64,000 nt of DNA from Asticcacaulis sp. UBA2476 (GTDB lineage: Bacteria > Pseudomonadota > Alphaproteobacteria > Caulobacterales > Caulobacteraceae): NCBI GenBank assembly GCA_002342035.1, contig DDPE01000001.1, positions 40,821 through 104,820 on the forward strand. The letters run 5' to 3'. The translations under genes were made by a program, and so were the position numbers. Shown piece after piece: positions 8,354 to 16,528 of the stretch. The notes beneath the pieces are model-generated. The model was not told the origin of the DNA and did not search any database. It worked only from the letters and a program-made list of their open reading frames with translations. Position 1 is the stretch's first letter. Every line of letters starts with the position of its first letter.

Positions 8354-8989
8354 ATGGCACAGTCAGCCGGTGAACATTCTGCGCAGGATCAGTCCGATAT
8401 CGACCTCATCGGTCGGGCGGTTACCGGATCGCATACCGCTTTCGGCGAACTTGTCCGCCGTCATAGCGGGGCCTTGCGCACGCATTTGCGGCGTATGGGG
8501 GCGCAAAGCTCAGATGCTGACGATATCGCTCAGGAGGCGTTCATGGCGGCATTTGAGCGTTTATCTGAGTTCCGCTTTGAGGGGCCGTTCATAGCCTGGT
8601 TGAAGATGATCGCCTCGCGCCGGTATCTGAAAAAGCTGAAAGCCGCGCAAAAGTACCTGTTTACCGATGATGTCACGCTGTTTGAGACACCGGATCAGGC
8701 ACCGCCTCCGGCTGATATGCGATTGCATGATCTGGATAGTGCGCTCTCACAGCTTAAGCCGATAGAGCGGGTGTGCGTGACGCTTAATTTCAGTGCCGGG
8801 TTGTCTCATGGTGACGTGGCCGCAGAGACCGGTCTGCCGCTGGGGACGGTAAAAAGCCACATTAAACGTGGGCTGGATCAGCTTAAATCCGCGCTCATGG
8901 TGCCAAACGCTTCATCTCACCCAAGCGCTTCATCTCAAAATGGCGCGATCGTTTCTGCGACGCCGACCTTCATGGACGAACGAAGATGA
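8354..8989 (+). CDS. ECF-type RNA polymerase sigma factor
   Basis: A 211-residue sigma-70 family factor containing only regions 2 and 4. Region 2 covers ~residues 15-95 (AFGELVRRH, DDIAQEAFMAAFERLSEF, FIAWLKMIASRRYLKKLK). Region 4 covers ~130-182 with an HTH at LSHGDVAAETGLPLGTVKSHIKRG. A 25-residue Ser/Pro-rich tail follows. Its stop overlaps the start of the next gene (ATGA), the usual arrangement for a sigma/anti-sigma pair. The promoter it recognises cannot be read from the window. Confidence 0.9.
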   Translation: MAQSAGEHSAQDQSDIDLIGRAVTGSHTAFGELVRRHSGALRTHLRRMGAQSSDADDIAQEAFMAAFERLSEFRFEGPFIAWLKMIASRRYLKKLKAAQKYLFTDDVTLFETPDQAPPPADMRLHDLDSALSQLKPIERVCVTLNFSAGLSHGDVAAETGLPLGTVKSHIKRGLDQLKSALMVPNASSHPSASSQNGAIVSATPTFMDERR

Positions 8990-9423
8990 CCGACGAGAAA
9001 GATCCTTATATCCGTGCGCTCTTTGACATAAGTCCGGCCTATGACGATGCCCCTGTTTTCCAGCAAAAGGTCATGATGGGGCTGACGCTCAAATCGTGGC
9101 TCAGGCAGGGGCTGGTCGTGATTTCCGGGCTGATCGGCGGGTTTTATGCCCTGACGCAGTTCGTGCGTATGCCGGAATGGTCGCTCAAAGGGGGGGGGCT
9201 TTACACCGGCTCAATTCAGATGGCGACCCGCCGTACCGATGCTACGGTTGAGGCCGGGGTTGAGTTTATTGACATCATGGCCCGCGGACTGGCCGACAGC
9301 TTGTTTGCCGTGGGCGGCTATGTGCAGTGGATGCAGACGCCGCAGTTTTTCTGGGTAAGCTTTGCGCTCTGTTCGTGCATTCTGGTGCTCTACTTGTTGA
9401 ATGATGCTCAGGAACGCATATAA
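8986..9423 (+). CDS. Putative membrane protein coupled to the ECF sigma factor (candidate anti-sigma)
   Basis: A 145-residue protein I do not recognise as a named family. It has a short charged N-terminal cytoplasmic part (~residues 1-30), a membrane helix at ~35-58 (SWLRQGLVVISGLIGGFYAL), an extracytoplasmic section of ~55 residues and a second helix at ~115-137 (FFWVSFALCSCILVLYLL). Start and sigma stop overlap by 4 bases, so the two are translated together. The zinc-binding HxxxCxxC motif of ZAS anti-sigma factors is absent. An anti-sigma role is inferred from context only. Confidence 0.65.
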   Translation: MTDEKDPYIRALFDISPAYDDAPVFQQKVMMGLTLKSWLRQGLVVISGLIGGFYALTQFVRMPEWSLKGGGLYTGSIQMATRRTDATVEAGVEFIDIMARGLADSLFAVGGYVQWMQTPQFFWVSFALCSCILVLYLLNDAQERI

Positions 9424-9468
9424 GTCCTCAGCGCCGCCCGTTCCCGGCGCGCATTAAGAGGTTCGACT

Positions 9469-10284
9469 GTGAGTATTCATGCCAAGGTCAAGCGCCTGAC
9501 CGCCCCTGAAATTTACGCCCGTAAAGGGCAGGTGCCGCTGGTGTGCCTGACGGCCTATACGGCCCCGGTCGCTGAAATTCTTGATGAACACTGCGATGTG
9601 CTGCTGGTTGGCGACAGCGTCGGCATGGTGGTACATGGTCTGCCGTCGACCATCGGGGTCACTATGGACATGATGATTCTCCATGCACAGGCCGTCATGC
9701 GCGGGTCTGAACGGGCGTTCGTGGTCGTCGATATGCCGTTTGGTTCCTATGAGGCGGGCCCAGAAGAGGCGTTTCACAATGCCGCGCGATTGCTGAAAGA
9801 AACGGGTGCTCAGGCCGTTAAGATCGAAAGCGGGCCGACCGTCCATGAAACCGTCGCCTATCTGGTTCAGCGCGGTATTCCGGTCATGGGCCATGTTGGA
9901 TTGCGCCCGCAGGCGGTCAATGTCGATGGCGGCTTCAAGGCCAAGGGCCGCACTGAGCTTGAGCGTAAAAAAGTCATTCAGGAAGCGCTTGATACTGATG
10001 CGGCGGGGGCCTTTGCCATTGTGGTCGAAGGCGTGGCCGAGGATCTGGCGCGCGAAATCACCGGTCTTGTTAAGGCACCTACGATTGGAATCGGGGCTTC
10101 GGCGGGCTGTGACGGGCAGGTTCTGGTGACCGATGACATGCTGGGGCTGTTCGACTGGTCGCCCAAGTTTGTGCGCCGGTATGCCGATATGCGTGGAGCG
10201 ATTTCAAAGGCGGCTGAGGATTATGCCAAAGATGTCCGCGATCGCAGCTTTCCCGCCCCACAAGAGACATATTTTGCCAAATAA
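9469..10284 (+). CDS. panB: 3-methyl-2-oxobutanoate hydroxymethyltransferase
   Basis: A 271-residue TIM-barrel enzyme that makes ketopantoate from alpha-ketoisovalerate and methylene-THF, the first step of pantothenate (CoA) synthesis. Conserved signatures are LLVGDSVGMVVHG (metal and substrate site, ~residue 45), VVVDMPFGSYE (~85), VKIESG (~115) and VMGHVGLRPQAV (~140). The start is a GTG with GAGG 8 bases upstream. panC and panD are not adjacent, so this gene stands alone. Confidence 0.96.
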   Translation: MSIHAKVKRLTAPEIYARKGQVPLVCLTAYTAPVAEILDEHCDVLLVGDSVGMVVHGLPSTIGVTMDMMILHAQAVMRGSERAFVVVDMPFGSYEAGPEEAFHNAARLLKETGAQAVKIESGPTVHETVAYLVQRGIPVMGHVGLRPQAVNVDGGFKAKGRTELERKKVIQEALDTDAAGAFAIVVEGVAEDLAREITGLVKAPTIGIGASAGCDGQVLVTDDMLGLFDWSPKFVRRYADMRGAISKAAEDYAKDVRDRSFPAPQETYFAK

Positions 10285-10433
10285 ATAGCCCAAACCGATG
10301 GGTGTGGGGGCTTAACCGCTAAATCCCCGGCTAAATTCGTTGCGCAACCTCGTGCTTGTCGCTAGGTTCGCGCGCAAAACAGGGTTAAAACACCTCGGCA
10401 TATTGCGAGGCCTGAGATTATTGAGGATTATTC

Positions 10434-11237
10434 GTGAGCGATATTTTTGAAGAAGCCGAAGAAGGGCTTCGCACGGAAAAATGGACCAGCATCGCTAAAA
10501 AGAGCGCGCCCTGGGTGGGCGGTGGTCTGGGACTGGCGCTACTGGCCGCCCTCGGTGTCTGGGGCTTAACCCATATGCAATCCAAGGATGCCGCCAAGGC
10601 ATCTGAGACTTACGCCGCGGGGCTTGAGGCCCTGCAAGCGAGCGATAAGGTTAAGGCCGCTAAGGATTTTGATGAGACCGTCAAGACCGGCGCCGATGCT
10701 TATGAGTCCATGGCGTTGACCCAGCTTGCCGCCATTGCGCTCAGTGACGATAAACCGGCGGATGCTCTGGCCAAGCTTGATGAAGCCGCCAAAGTAACCG
10801 GTGATCCGCTGCTGAAAGATCTGGCGTCACTTAAGGCCGCCTATATCGCCTTTGATGAGAAGGCGACCTTTGCCGATCTTGAAAAGCGCCTGATGCCGCT
10901 GACCAAGGACGGGCGTCCCTATCAGGCCCTGGCCAAGGAAGCGCTGGCCATGGCCAAGATCCAGAATGGCGACCTGAAAGGCGCCCGCGCTGATCTTGAA
11001 ACCCTGGCGATTACGCTCGGCACCCCTGATGGTGTCAAGGAACGCGCCCAGCAGGCGGTTCAGGCGATTGATTCCGGTGCGGCCGATCTGGCGCGCAAGA
11101 TTGTCGCCCTGCCCAAGCCGTCGGATGAGCAACTGCGCGAACAGGTCATGAAGCTTCAGGCGATGCAGCAGGCGCAAATGCAAGCCCAGATGCAGGCTCA
11201 GGCGGCGGCACAAGGTCAGGCGCCGACGCCGCAATAA
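10434..11237 (+). CDS. YfgM-like TPR membrane protein
   Basis: A 267-residue membrane-anchored protein. Residues 1-25 are charged (EEAEEGLRTEKWTSIAKK), followed by one membrane helix (~28-46, VGGGLGLALLAALGVWGLT) and an alanine-rich TPR-type helical region (~55-215). The last 25 residues are Gln/Met/Ala-rich repeats (MQAQ). The N-terminal arrangement matches the YfgM/DUF2133 family, an ancillary factor of the SecYEG translocon for periplasmic folding. The order yfgM-bamB-der is conserved across proteobacteria and supports the call. GTG start with GAGG 7 bases upstream. Confidence 0.82.
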   Translation: MSDIFEEAEEGLRTEKWTSIAKKSAPWVGGGLGLALLAALGVWGLTHMQSKDAAKASETYAAGLEALQASDKVKAAKDFDETVKTGADAYESMALTQLAAIALSDDKPADALAKLDEAAKVTGDPLLKDLASLKAAYIAFDEKATFADLEKRLMPLTKDGRPYQALAKEALAMAKIQNGDLKGARADLETLAITLGTPDGVKERAQQAVQAIDSGAADLARKIVALPKPSDEQLREQVMKLQAMQQAQMQAQMQAQAAAQGQAPTPQ

Positions 11238-11287
11238 CGCTACCCGACACACTATAAACTCCAGATACATCCGAGACGGAAACCCCA

Positions 11288-12688
11288 ATGATGCACTCTA
11301 AGGCTTACATAAAGACCGCCAGCGTTATGGCTTTGGCCTTGGCCGTGGGACTTTCCGGCTGCTCGACGATCAGCCGCCTTAATCCCCTGAACAAGGGTGA
11401 CGAAGGCCCCGAAGCCGTGGCGACACAGGGTGAGCGGATTTCGATTGTCGCCTTCGATCAGAAGATGGCACCTTCGGAAAGTCTGGCGGGCATTGATTTT
11501 TACGTGCCTGAGCCTAAGACGGTATCCTCATGGCCCAAGGCCGGTGGGCCGGACGGCGTTGAAATCGACCATGTCGATGCCGCCAAAGATTTCAAGGTCG
11601 CGTGGACGAAATCGATCGGTGAAAAGTCCAAGGGCCTGTCGCAGGTTCTGGCGCCGCCGGTCTCAGACGGTAAGCTGATCTATGTCATGGACGGCAATGC
11701 CCACGTCAGCGCCTTTGACGTCAATTCCGGTGAGCGGGTATGGGAGCAAAACCTTAACCCTGACATCAAGCGCGACAAGGATGCCTTTGGCGGCGGTCTG
11801 GCCCTGAATGGCGATAAGCTGTTTGTAACCTCTGGCTATCGTCTGGTGATCGCCCTGAATGCCCAGACGGGTGCGCGCGAGTGGGAAAAGACGCTCGATT
11901 CGCCCGCGCATGCCGCCCCTATCTATAATGCCAAATATGTGTTTGTGACCGATGTCGACAATCAGCTTATGGCGTTCGATGTCGCAACCGGCGACCCGAT
12001 GTGGACCTATCAGGCCATTGTGGAGCCTGCCCGTATTCTGAAATCGTCCTCTCCGGTTATAGGCGGCAATGTGCTCTATGCCCCGTTTTCTTCGGGTGAA
12101 TTGATTGCGCTGGACACCAATACCGGCAGCCCGGTGTGGCAGCAGGTTCTGGCCCGTACCAGCCGCACCAACGCTTTGTCTGAAATCCGTGATATTTCCG
12201 GTCATCCGGTGATTTACCGCAACGAAGTGTTCGCGGCCTCCCACTCAGGCGTGTTTGCGGCCATGGATCTTAAAACCGGTCAGCCACGCTGGACCGTCAA
12301 TGCCGACAGCATCAATACGCCTCTGCCTGCCGGTGATGTGGTTTATCTGGCGACCGTTCAGGGCGAACTGATGGCCGTTAACCGCGATTCCGGTCAGGTC
12401 TACTGGCTGGCCGACCTTAACGAAGGCGAGCCGAAGACCAAGAAAAGCTTCTTTGGTCTCGGTAAGGAAAAGAAAATCGGTGTTCGCACCGTTTGGACCG
12501 GGCCAGTGCTGGCATCGGGGCGCCTGATCCTTGTCAACTCGGACGGTAAGGCTGTGGCGTTTGATCCCAAAACCGGCAAGAAAACCGATGAGCTTAAGAT
12601 CGAAGGGGCTGCCTTTATCGCGCCGATCCCGGTCGGCGATAAGCTGTTCGTTGTCACCAATGACGCCAAGCTGGTAGCGATACAGTAA
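11288..12688 (+). CDS. bamB: Outer membrane assembly lipoprotein BamB
   Basis: A 466-residue lipoprotein of the BAM complex that helps insert beta-barrel proteins into the outer membrane. A signal peptide ends in the lipobox LSGC with Cys25 as the acylation site. The rest is a PQQ-like eight-bladed propeller with repeated motifs such as YVMDGNAHVSAFDVNSGERVW, LVIALNAQTGAREW and LIALDTNTGSPVW. A ~60-residue linker separates lipid anchor and propeller. It lies between yfgM and der. surA and lptD, which act in the same outer-membrane route, are 25 kb downstream. Confidence 0.93.
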   Translation: MMHSKAYIKTASVMALALAVGLSGCSTISRLNPLNKGDEGPEAVATQGERISIVAFDQKMAPSESLAGIDFYVPEPKTVSSWPKAGGPDGVEIDHVDAAKDFKVAWTKSIGEKSKGLSQVLAPPVSDGKLIYVMDGNAHVSAFDVNSGERVWEQNLNPDIKRDKDAFGGGLALNGDKLFVTSGYRLVIALNAQTGAREWEKTLDSPAHAAPIYNAKYVFVTDVDNQLMAFDVATGDPMWTYQAIVEPARILKSSSPVIGGNVLYAPFSSGELIALDTNTGSPVWQQVLARTSRTNALSEIRDISGHPVIYRNEVFAASHSGVFAAMDLKTGQPRWTVNADSINTPLPAGDVVYLATVQGELMAVNRDSGQVYWLADLNEGEPKTKKSFFGLGKEKKIGVRTVWTGPVLASGRLILVNSDGKAVAFDPKTGKKTDELKIEGAAFIAPIPVGDKLFVVTNDAKLVAIQ

Positions 12689-12727
12689 ATACTGGCATTT
12701 AGGCCCGTCTGTCTGTAAAGACGGGCC

Positions 12728-14350
12728 ATGACACTTAAAATTGCTATTGTCGGACGTCCGAACGTCGGCAAATCCACCCTGTTTAACCGTTTGGCGGGCA
12801 AAAAACTGGCGATCGTTGATGATCAGCCGGGCGTGACCCGTGACCGCCGCTATGCCACCGGCCGCATTGGCGATATCGACCTGATGCTGATTGATACGGC
12901 AGGCTTTGAATATGCCGACGATGAATCCTTAGAATCGCGTATGCGCCAGCAAACCGAAAAAGCGCTGGACGAAGCCGATGTTGCCCTGTTCATGGTTGAT
13001 GCCCGTGACGGGGTTTTGCCGCTCGATAAGATTTTCGCAGACCTGTTGCGCCACCGCGATGTGCCGGTGCTGCTGATCGCCAACAAGGCCGAAGGTCACG
13101 GCGCACAGGCTCTGGCCGAAGAAGCCTATTCGCTGGGCTTTGGCGAGCCGCTGCACCTGTCGGCTGAGCACGGCGAGGGCATGTCCGACCTTTATGAGTC
13201 GATCGAGAAATATCGCCAGCTTATCGAAGGCGATCACGTCGAGGGTGATGACGAAAGCGAAGATGACGAGACCAAGCCCATCCGCATCGCCATCATTGGC
13301 CGCCCAAATGCCGGTAAATCGACTCTGATCAACAAAATGCTGGGCGAAGACCGCCTGCTGACCGGGCCGGAAGCCGGGATTACCCGCGATTCGATTTCGG
13401 TCGACTGGGAATATGAAGGCCGCCAGATCCGTCTGGTCGATACGGCGGGTCTGCGCCGTAAAGCCCGCGTGCAGGAAAAGCTGGAGAAGCTGTCGACGGC
13501 GGACACCATCCGCGCCATTACCTTTGCCGAGGTCGTGGTGCTGGTCATGGATCATGCCAACGCCTTTGAAACTCAGGATTTGCAGATCGCGGACCTTGTG
13601 GAACGCGAAGGCCGCGCCTTGATTTACGTCATCTCCAAGTGGGATACGGTCGAGGAGCCGCAGGCCAAGCTTAAAGAGATCATGGACGAATCCGACCGCA
13701 TCCTGCCGCAACTTAAAGGCACGCAGATTGTGGCCCTGTCGGGGGCAACAGGTCGCGGGATCGAACGGTTGATGCCGACCATCCTTAAGACCTATCGCAA
13801 CTGGTCGGCCAAGGTGAAGACGCGCGACCTCAATGACTGGCTGGCTTTGGCTATTCAAAGGCACCCGCCCCCCGCCGTCGACGGCAAGCGCATCCGCCCG
13901 AAATATATGGCGCAGACCAAAGGTCGTCCGCCGACCTTTGTGCTGTTTGCCTCACGCGCCTACGCCATGCCCGCCCACTATCAGCGCTATCTTATCAATA
14001 GTTTGCGCGAATCTTTTGATATGCCGGGTGTGCCTATTCGCCTGACGGTCAAGGCCAATTCCAGCGTCAATCCCTATGATGACAGTAGTGGCGCGACCGG
14101 CACCAGCGGTCCGGCACGGGCGCGCGCCAAGGCCAAGGTGAAAAAACCGGGTGAAAAGCCCGCGCACCCCAACCGCGTCAAGCAAAAGCCCAAGGGTACC
14201 ATCGTGGCCCCCAAGGTAAAAGCCAAGCCGCGCACCGAAGCCGCCAAGCTGAAAACCTTCAAGGCCAAGGCGGCGGGCCCCAGCACCAAGCCGGGGGCCG
14301 CAGGTCCGGGGGGGCGTTCAGGCAAACCCGCCGGACGGGGTAAGCGCTAG
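12728..14350 (+). CDS. der: Ribosome biogenesis GTPase Der
   Basis: A 540-residue double-GTPase required for 50S assembly. The first G domain has GRPNVGKST (~9-17) and DTAGF; the second has GRPNAGKST (~193-201) and DTAGLRRK. A KH-like domain follows (~370-450). The last ~85 residues are an unusually long Lys/Ala/Pro/Gly-rich basic tail that probably contacts rRNA. Standard Der proteins are about 440-490 residues, so the extra length is all in this tail. The stop codon overlaps the stop of the convergent aminotransferase gene. Confidence 0.96.
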   Translation: MTLKIAIVGRPNVGKSTLFNRLAGKKLAIVDDQPGVTRDRRYATGRIGDIDLMLIDTAGFEYADDESLESRMRQQTEKALDEADVALFMVDARDGVLPLDKIFADLLRHRDVPVLLIANKAEGHGAQALAEEAYSLGFGEPLHLSAEHGEGMSDLYESIEKYRQLIEGDHVEGDDESEDDETKPIRIAIIGRPNAGKSTLINKMLGEDRLLTGPEAGITRDSISVDWEYEGRQIRLVDTAGLRRKARVQEKLEKLSTADTIRAITFAEVVVLVMDHANAFETQDLQIADLVEREGRALIYVISKWDTVEEPQAKLKEIMDESDRILPQLKGTQIVALSGATGRGIERLMPTILKTYRNWSAKVKTRDLNDWLALAIQRHPPPAVDGKRIRPKYMAQTKGRPPTFVLFASRAYAMPAHYQRYLINSLRESFDMPGVPIRLTVKANSSVNPYDDSSGATGTSGPARARAKAKVKKPGEKPAHPNRVKQKPKGTIVAPKVKAKPRTEAAKLKTFKAKAAGPSTKPGAAGPGGRSGKPAGRGKR

Positions 14351-15690
14351 ACTCTGACGACCGCCTCAGTCGTGACCGACTGGCTGAGGCGGGCCAGAAG
14401 CCGCTCTAACGTCCCGATCAATTGATCTATATCAGCCGGTGTGACATCCAGTGGCGGGCGCAGGCGGATGGAATCCGTGCCCGCGCCCAGCAGCAGCAGG
14501 TCTTCCTGCTCAAGGGCCAGATCGACCAGTTGGCCTTTGTGGCCAGCGTTGCACAGGCTAAAACCCTGATAGAGGCCAAGGCCGCGCACATTGCCGATCA
14601 GGCGCGGATACTGCGCGACCAGACCCTGTAGGCCCGCGATGAGATACTCGGTTTTGGCGGGCACGGCAGCCAGCAACCCTTCGTCCTCAACGATTTTCCA
14701 TTCCTGAACAAAGCGCACCATGTCGGTCAGGCTGCCGCCCCAGGTCGAATCGAGGACGCCAATATCGTCCATCGGATTGAGCATATAGACCGCGCCATTG
14801 CCGAATTTTTTAGCCACCGCAATGGCTTGGGGCGGGTAGGGGACATCGAACTGATCGATCGCAAACACGGTGCCGGTCTGGCCGCCCGCCGTTTGCACTT
14901 CATCAAGGCCCCAGCAGATGTCGTAACGCTGACACAGCCGTGACAGTTCACGATAAAAATAGGGCAGGGCCATGCGATGTCCGCCAGCACCTTGCAGCGG
15001 TTCCATGATGACGCCGGCAATGTCATCGCCGTAAGCCTGCATCAGATATTCGAGGTTGGCGAGGCAGTCTTCGGCGATTTTCAGGTTTTCGTCTTCGCTG
15101 CGGCGGCCATCATATTCCGGAAAGGGCACCTGAAGATTGCCGGTAATAATGCCGCGATAGTCGCGCGTGGCCACCGGATCGTGGCTGAGATTGGTGATAT
15201 TAAGCGCGTAAACCGTGCGACCGTGAAAGGCCTGCTCGAAATAAATAAAGCGGTGAACCCCTTTAGCCCCCTTCTTTTTTTGATGGAGGTTGATGAAGTA
15301 TTTCATCATGTTTTCAACGGCTTCGGCGCCGGAGTTCACGGCATATACCTCGACGCGTTCGCCCTCCATGCAGATCGGGTGCAGCCGGTGTAGCAGGCGG
15401 TAATAACTCAAACACTCCGGCGTCAGAAAGTCAGGGTTCGCCATCTTATTATTGGCCGCGGCCACAAGGTCAGCGACATATTCCGGCTCATAAAGGCGGG
15501 GATGATTATAACCGAGCAGACGTGATCCGTAGAGCCCGCTCCAGTCGGTGATCGTGCCGCCATCGACGGTCGCAAGCTTAAGCCCGCGTGAGGCCTTGAT
15601 ATCGACGCAAAACGGAAAGGGTTCGGCGATGACGTAGCGACCCAGCTCATCAAGCATGGCCGCACTGGCGGGTTTAGGATAGGTGCTCAT
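14347..15690 (-). CDS. L-lysine 6-transaminase-like class III aminotransferase
   Basis: A PLP enzyme of ~447 residues. Features shared with Lat (L-lysine epsilon-aminotransferase) are the N-terminal FPFCVDIKASRG, NSGAEAVENMMKY for the PLP phosphate, the AFHGR motif, GLDEVQTAGGQTGT, the PLP lysine in VAKKFGNG (~295), DSTWGGSLTDMVR and DSIRLRPPLDVT near the end. Lat converts lysine to 2-aminoadipate semialdehyde. I favour the ATG at 15690 (MSTYPK...) because the ATG at 15717 lies inside an inverted repeat and adds a non-conserved AT-rich segment; neither has a good ribosome site. It stands alone, convergent with der. Other class III transaminase substrates cannot be excluded. Confidence 0.8.
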   Translation of the reverse strand: MSTYPKPASAAMLDELGRYVIAEPFPFCVDIKASRGLKLATVDGGTITDWSGLYGSRLLGYNHPRLYEPEYVADLVAAANNKMANPDFLTPECLSYYRLLHRLHPICMEGERVEVYAVNSGAEAVENMMKYFINLHQKKKGAKGVHRFIYFEQAFHGRTVYALNITNLSHDPVATRDYRGIITGNLQVPFPEYDGRRSEDENLKIAEDCLANLEYLMQAYGDDIAGVIMEPLQGAGGHRMALPYFYRELSRLCQRYDICWGLDEVQTAGGQTGTVFAIDQFDVPYPPQAIAVAKKFGNGAVYMLNPMDDIGVLDSTWGGSLTDMVRFVQEWKIVEDEGLLAAVPAKTEYLIAGLQGLVAQYPRLIGNVRGLGLYQGFSLCNAGHKGQLVDLALEQEDLLLLGAGTDSIRLRPPLDVTPADIDQLIGTLERLLARLSQSVTTEAVVRV

Positions 15691-15712
15691 ATCCCAAATG
15701 TGCGCCGAAAAA

Positions 15713-15744
15713 ATCATTTTGAAAATAAAAATTTACAAAATGAT
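15713..15744. promoter_or_regulatory. Inverted repeat at the 5' end of the aminotransferase gene
   Basis: ATCATTTTG (15713-15721) and CAAAATGAT (15736-15744) are perfect 9-base arms around a 14-base A/T-only centre. They cover the first possible ATG of the aminotransferase and lie 23 bases upstream of the preferred one. This is operator-like (Lrp-type sites have similar spacing), but the regulator is unknown. Confidence 0.45.
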
Positions 15745-15771
15745 GGCAATTTATGACAAATTGATTGCGGT

Positions 15772-16515
15772 TTAGTGCTTAATTTGCGCCCATTCACGGA
15801 AATGGATCGTATCCAGCGTCGGCACTTTAGCCGGGTCAGCCAGTTCCAGAATCAACGGCACAATTTCTTCCGGTGCGGGCAGGGTGTTTGGGTCTTCGCC
15901 TGGATAGGCCTCGGCGCGCATACGCGTGCGCATAGCACCGGGGTTGACGATGGCCGGGCGAATATTGGTGATCTCTAACTCATCGGCCCAGGTGCGCACC
16001 AGCGCCTCAAGCGCGGCCTTCGAGGCCGCATAAGGCCCCCAGAAGGCGCGCGGTTTGGTGGCCACGCCGGAGGTGAAGAATATGCCGCGCGCCGCTTCGG
16101 ATAAACGCATCATAGGTTCCAGCGCGCCGATCAGCCGGTGCGTGGCCCCCAGATTGAGCGCGATAAGGCGGCTAAAATCCTTGGGTTCATAGTGGGATAC
16201 CGGGCTGAGAGTGCCGAGCGTCGCCGCAGCATGGACAAAGACATCAATTTTAGCAAAGCGTTGCGCCAAAGCGTTTGACAATCTTGTCAGGGCGGCCCCG
16301 TCAATCAGGTCAAACGGAATGAGCGTGGCGTGCTGACCGGTTGCCTGAAAAATCTCGTCGTCCAGTTCCTCAAGGGCGCCCTGACTGCGGGCGCAGGCGA
16401 TGACGTGAGCGCCCGCCTTAGCCAGACCCAGCGCACTGGCACGGCCAATACCGCGTGAAGCGCCCGTGACAAGGGCCACGCGCCCGTGCTGAGGGCCGAC
16501 AGGGGACGTCTGCAT
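15772..16515 (-). CDS. SDR family NAD(P)-dependent oxidoreductase
   Basis: A 247-residue short-chain dehydrogenase/reductase. The cofactor motif GASRGIG (~20) and the catalytic YAASK (~165), preceded by FFTSGVA for the active-site Ser, are all present. The C-terminal part has the usual INPGAMRT motif (~190). The ATG at 16515 is used because translation from further upstream would run into purF. It is 13 bases after purF on the same strand and so probably co-transcribed; the substrate is unknown. Confidence 0.85.
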   Translation of the reverse strand: MQTSPVGPQHGRVALVTGASRGIGRASALGLAKAGAHVIACARSQGALEELDDEIFQATGQHATLIPFDLIDGAALTRLSNALAQRFAKIDVFVHAAATLGTLSPVSHYEPKDFSRLIALNLGATHRLIGALEPMMRLSEAARGIFFTSGVATKPRAFWGPYAASKAALEALVRTWADELEITNIRPAIVNPGAMRTRMRAEAYPGEDPNTLPAPEEIVPLILELADPAKVPTLDTIHFREWAQIKH

Positions 16516-16528
16516 ATTTTTGATTTTC

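Noticed and set aside
10285..10433. panB-yfgM gap searched for a terminator or small RNA
   Set aside because: Only short imperfect stems (AGCCC/GGGCT, CCTCG/CGAGG) and a 10-bp palindrome GTTGCGCAAC at 10339; none has a T-run or convincing structure.
12929..13864. 311-codon open frame on the minus strand opposite der
   Set aside because: Shadow of the Der GTPase domains; no ribosome site or domain.
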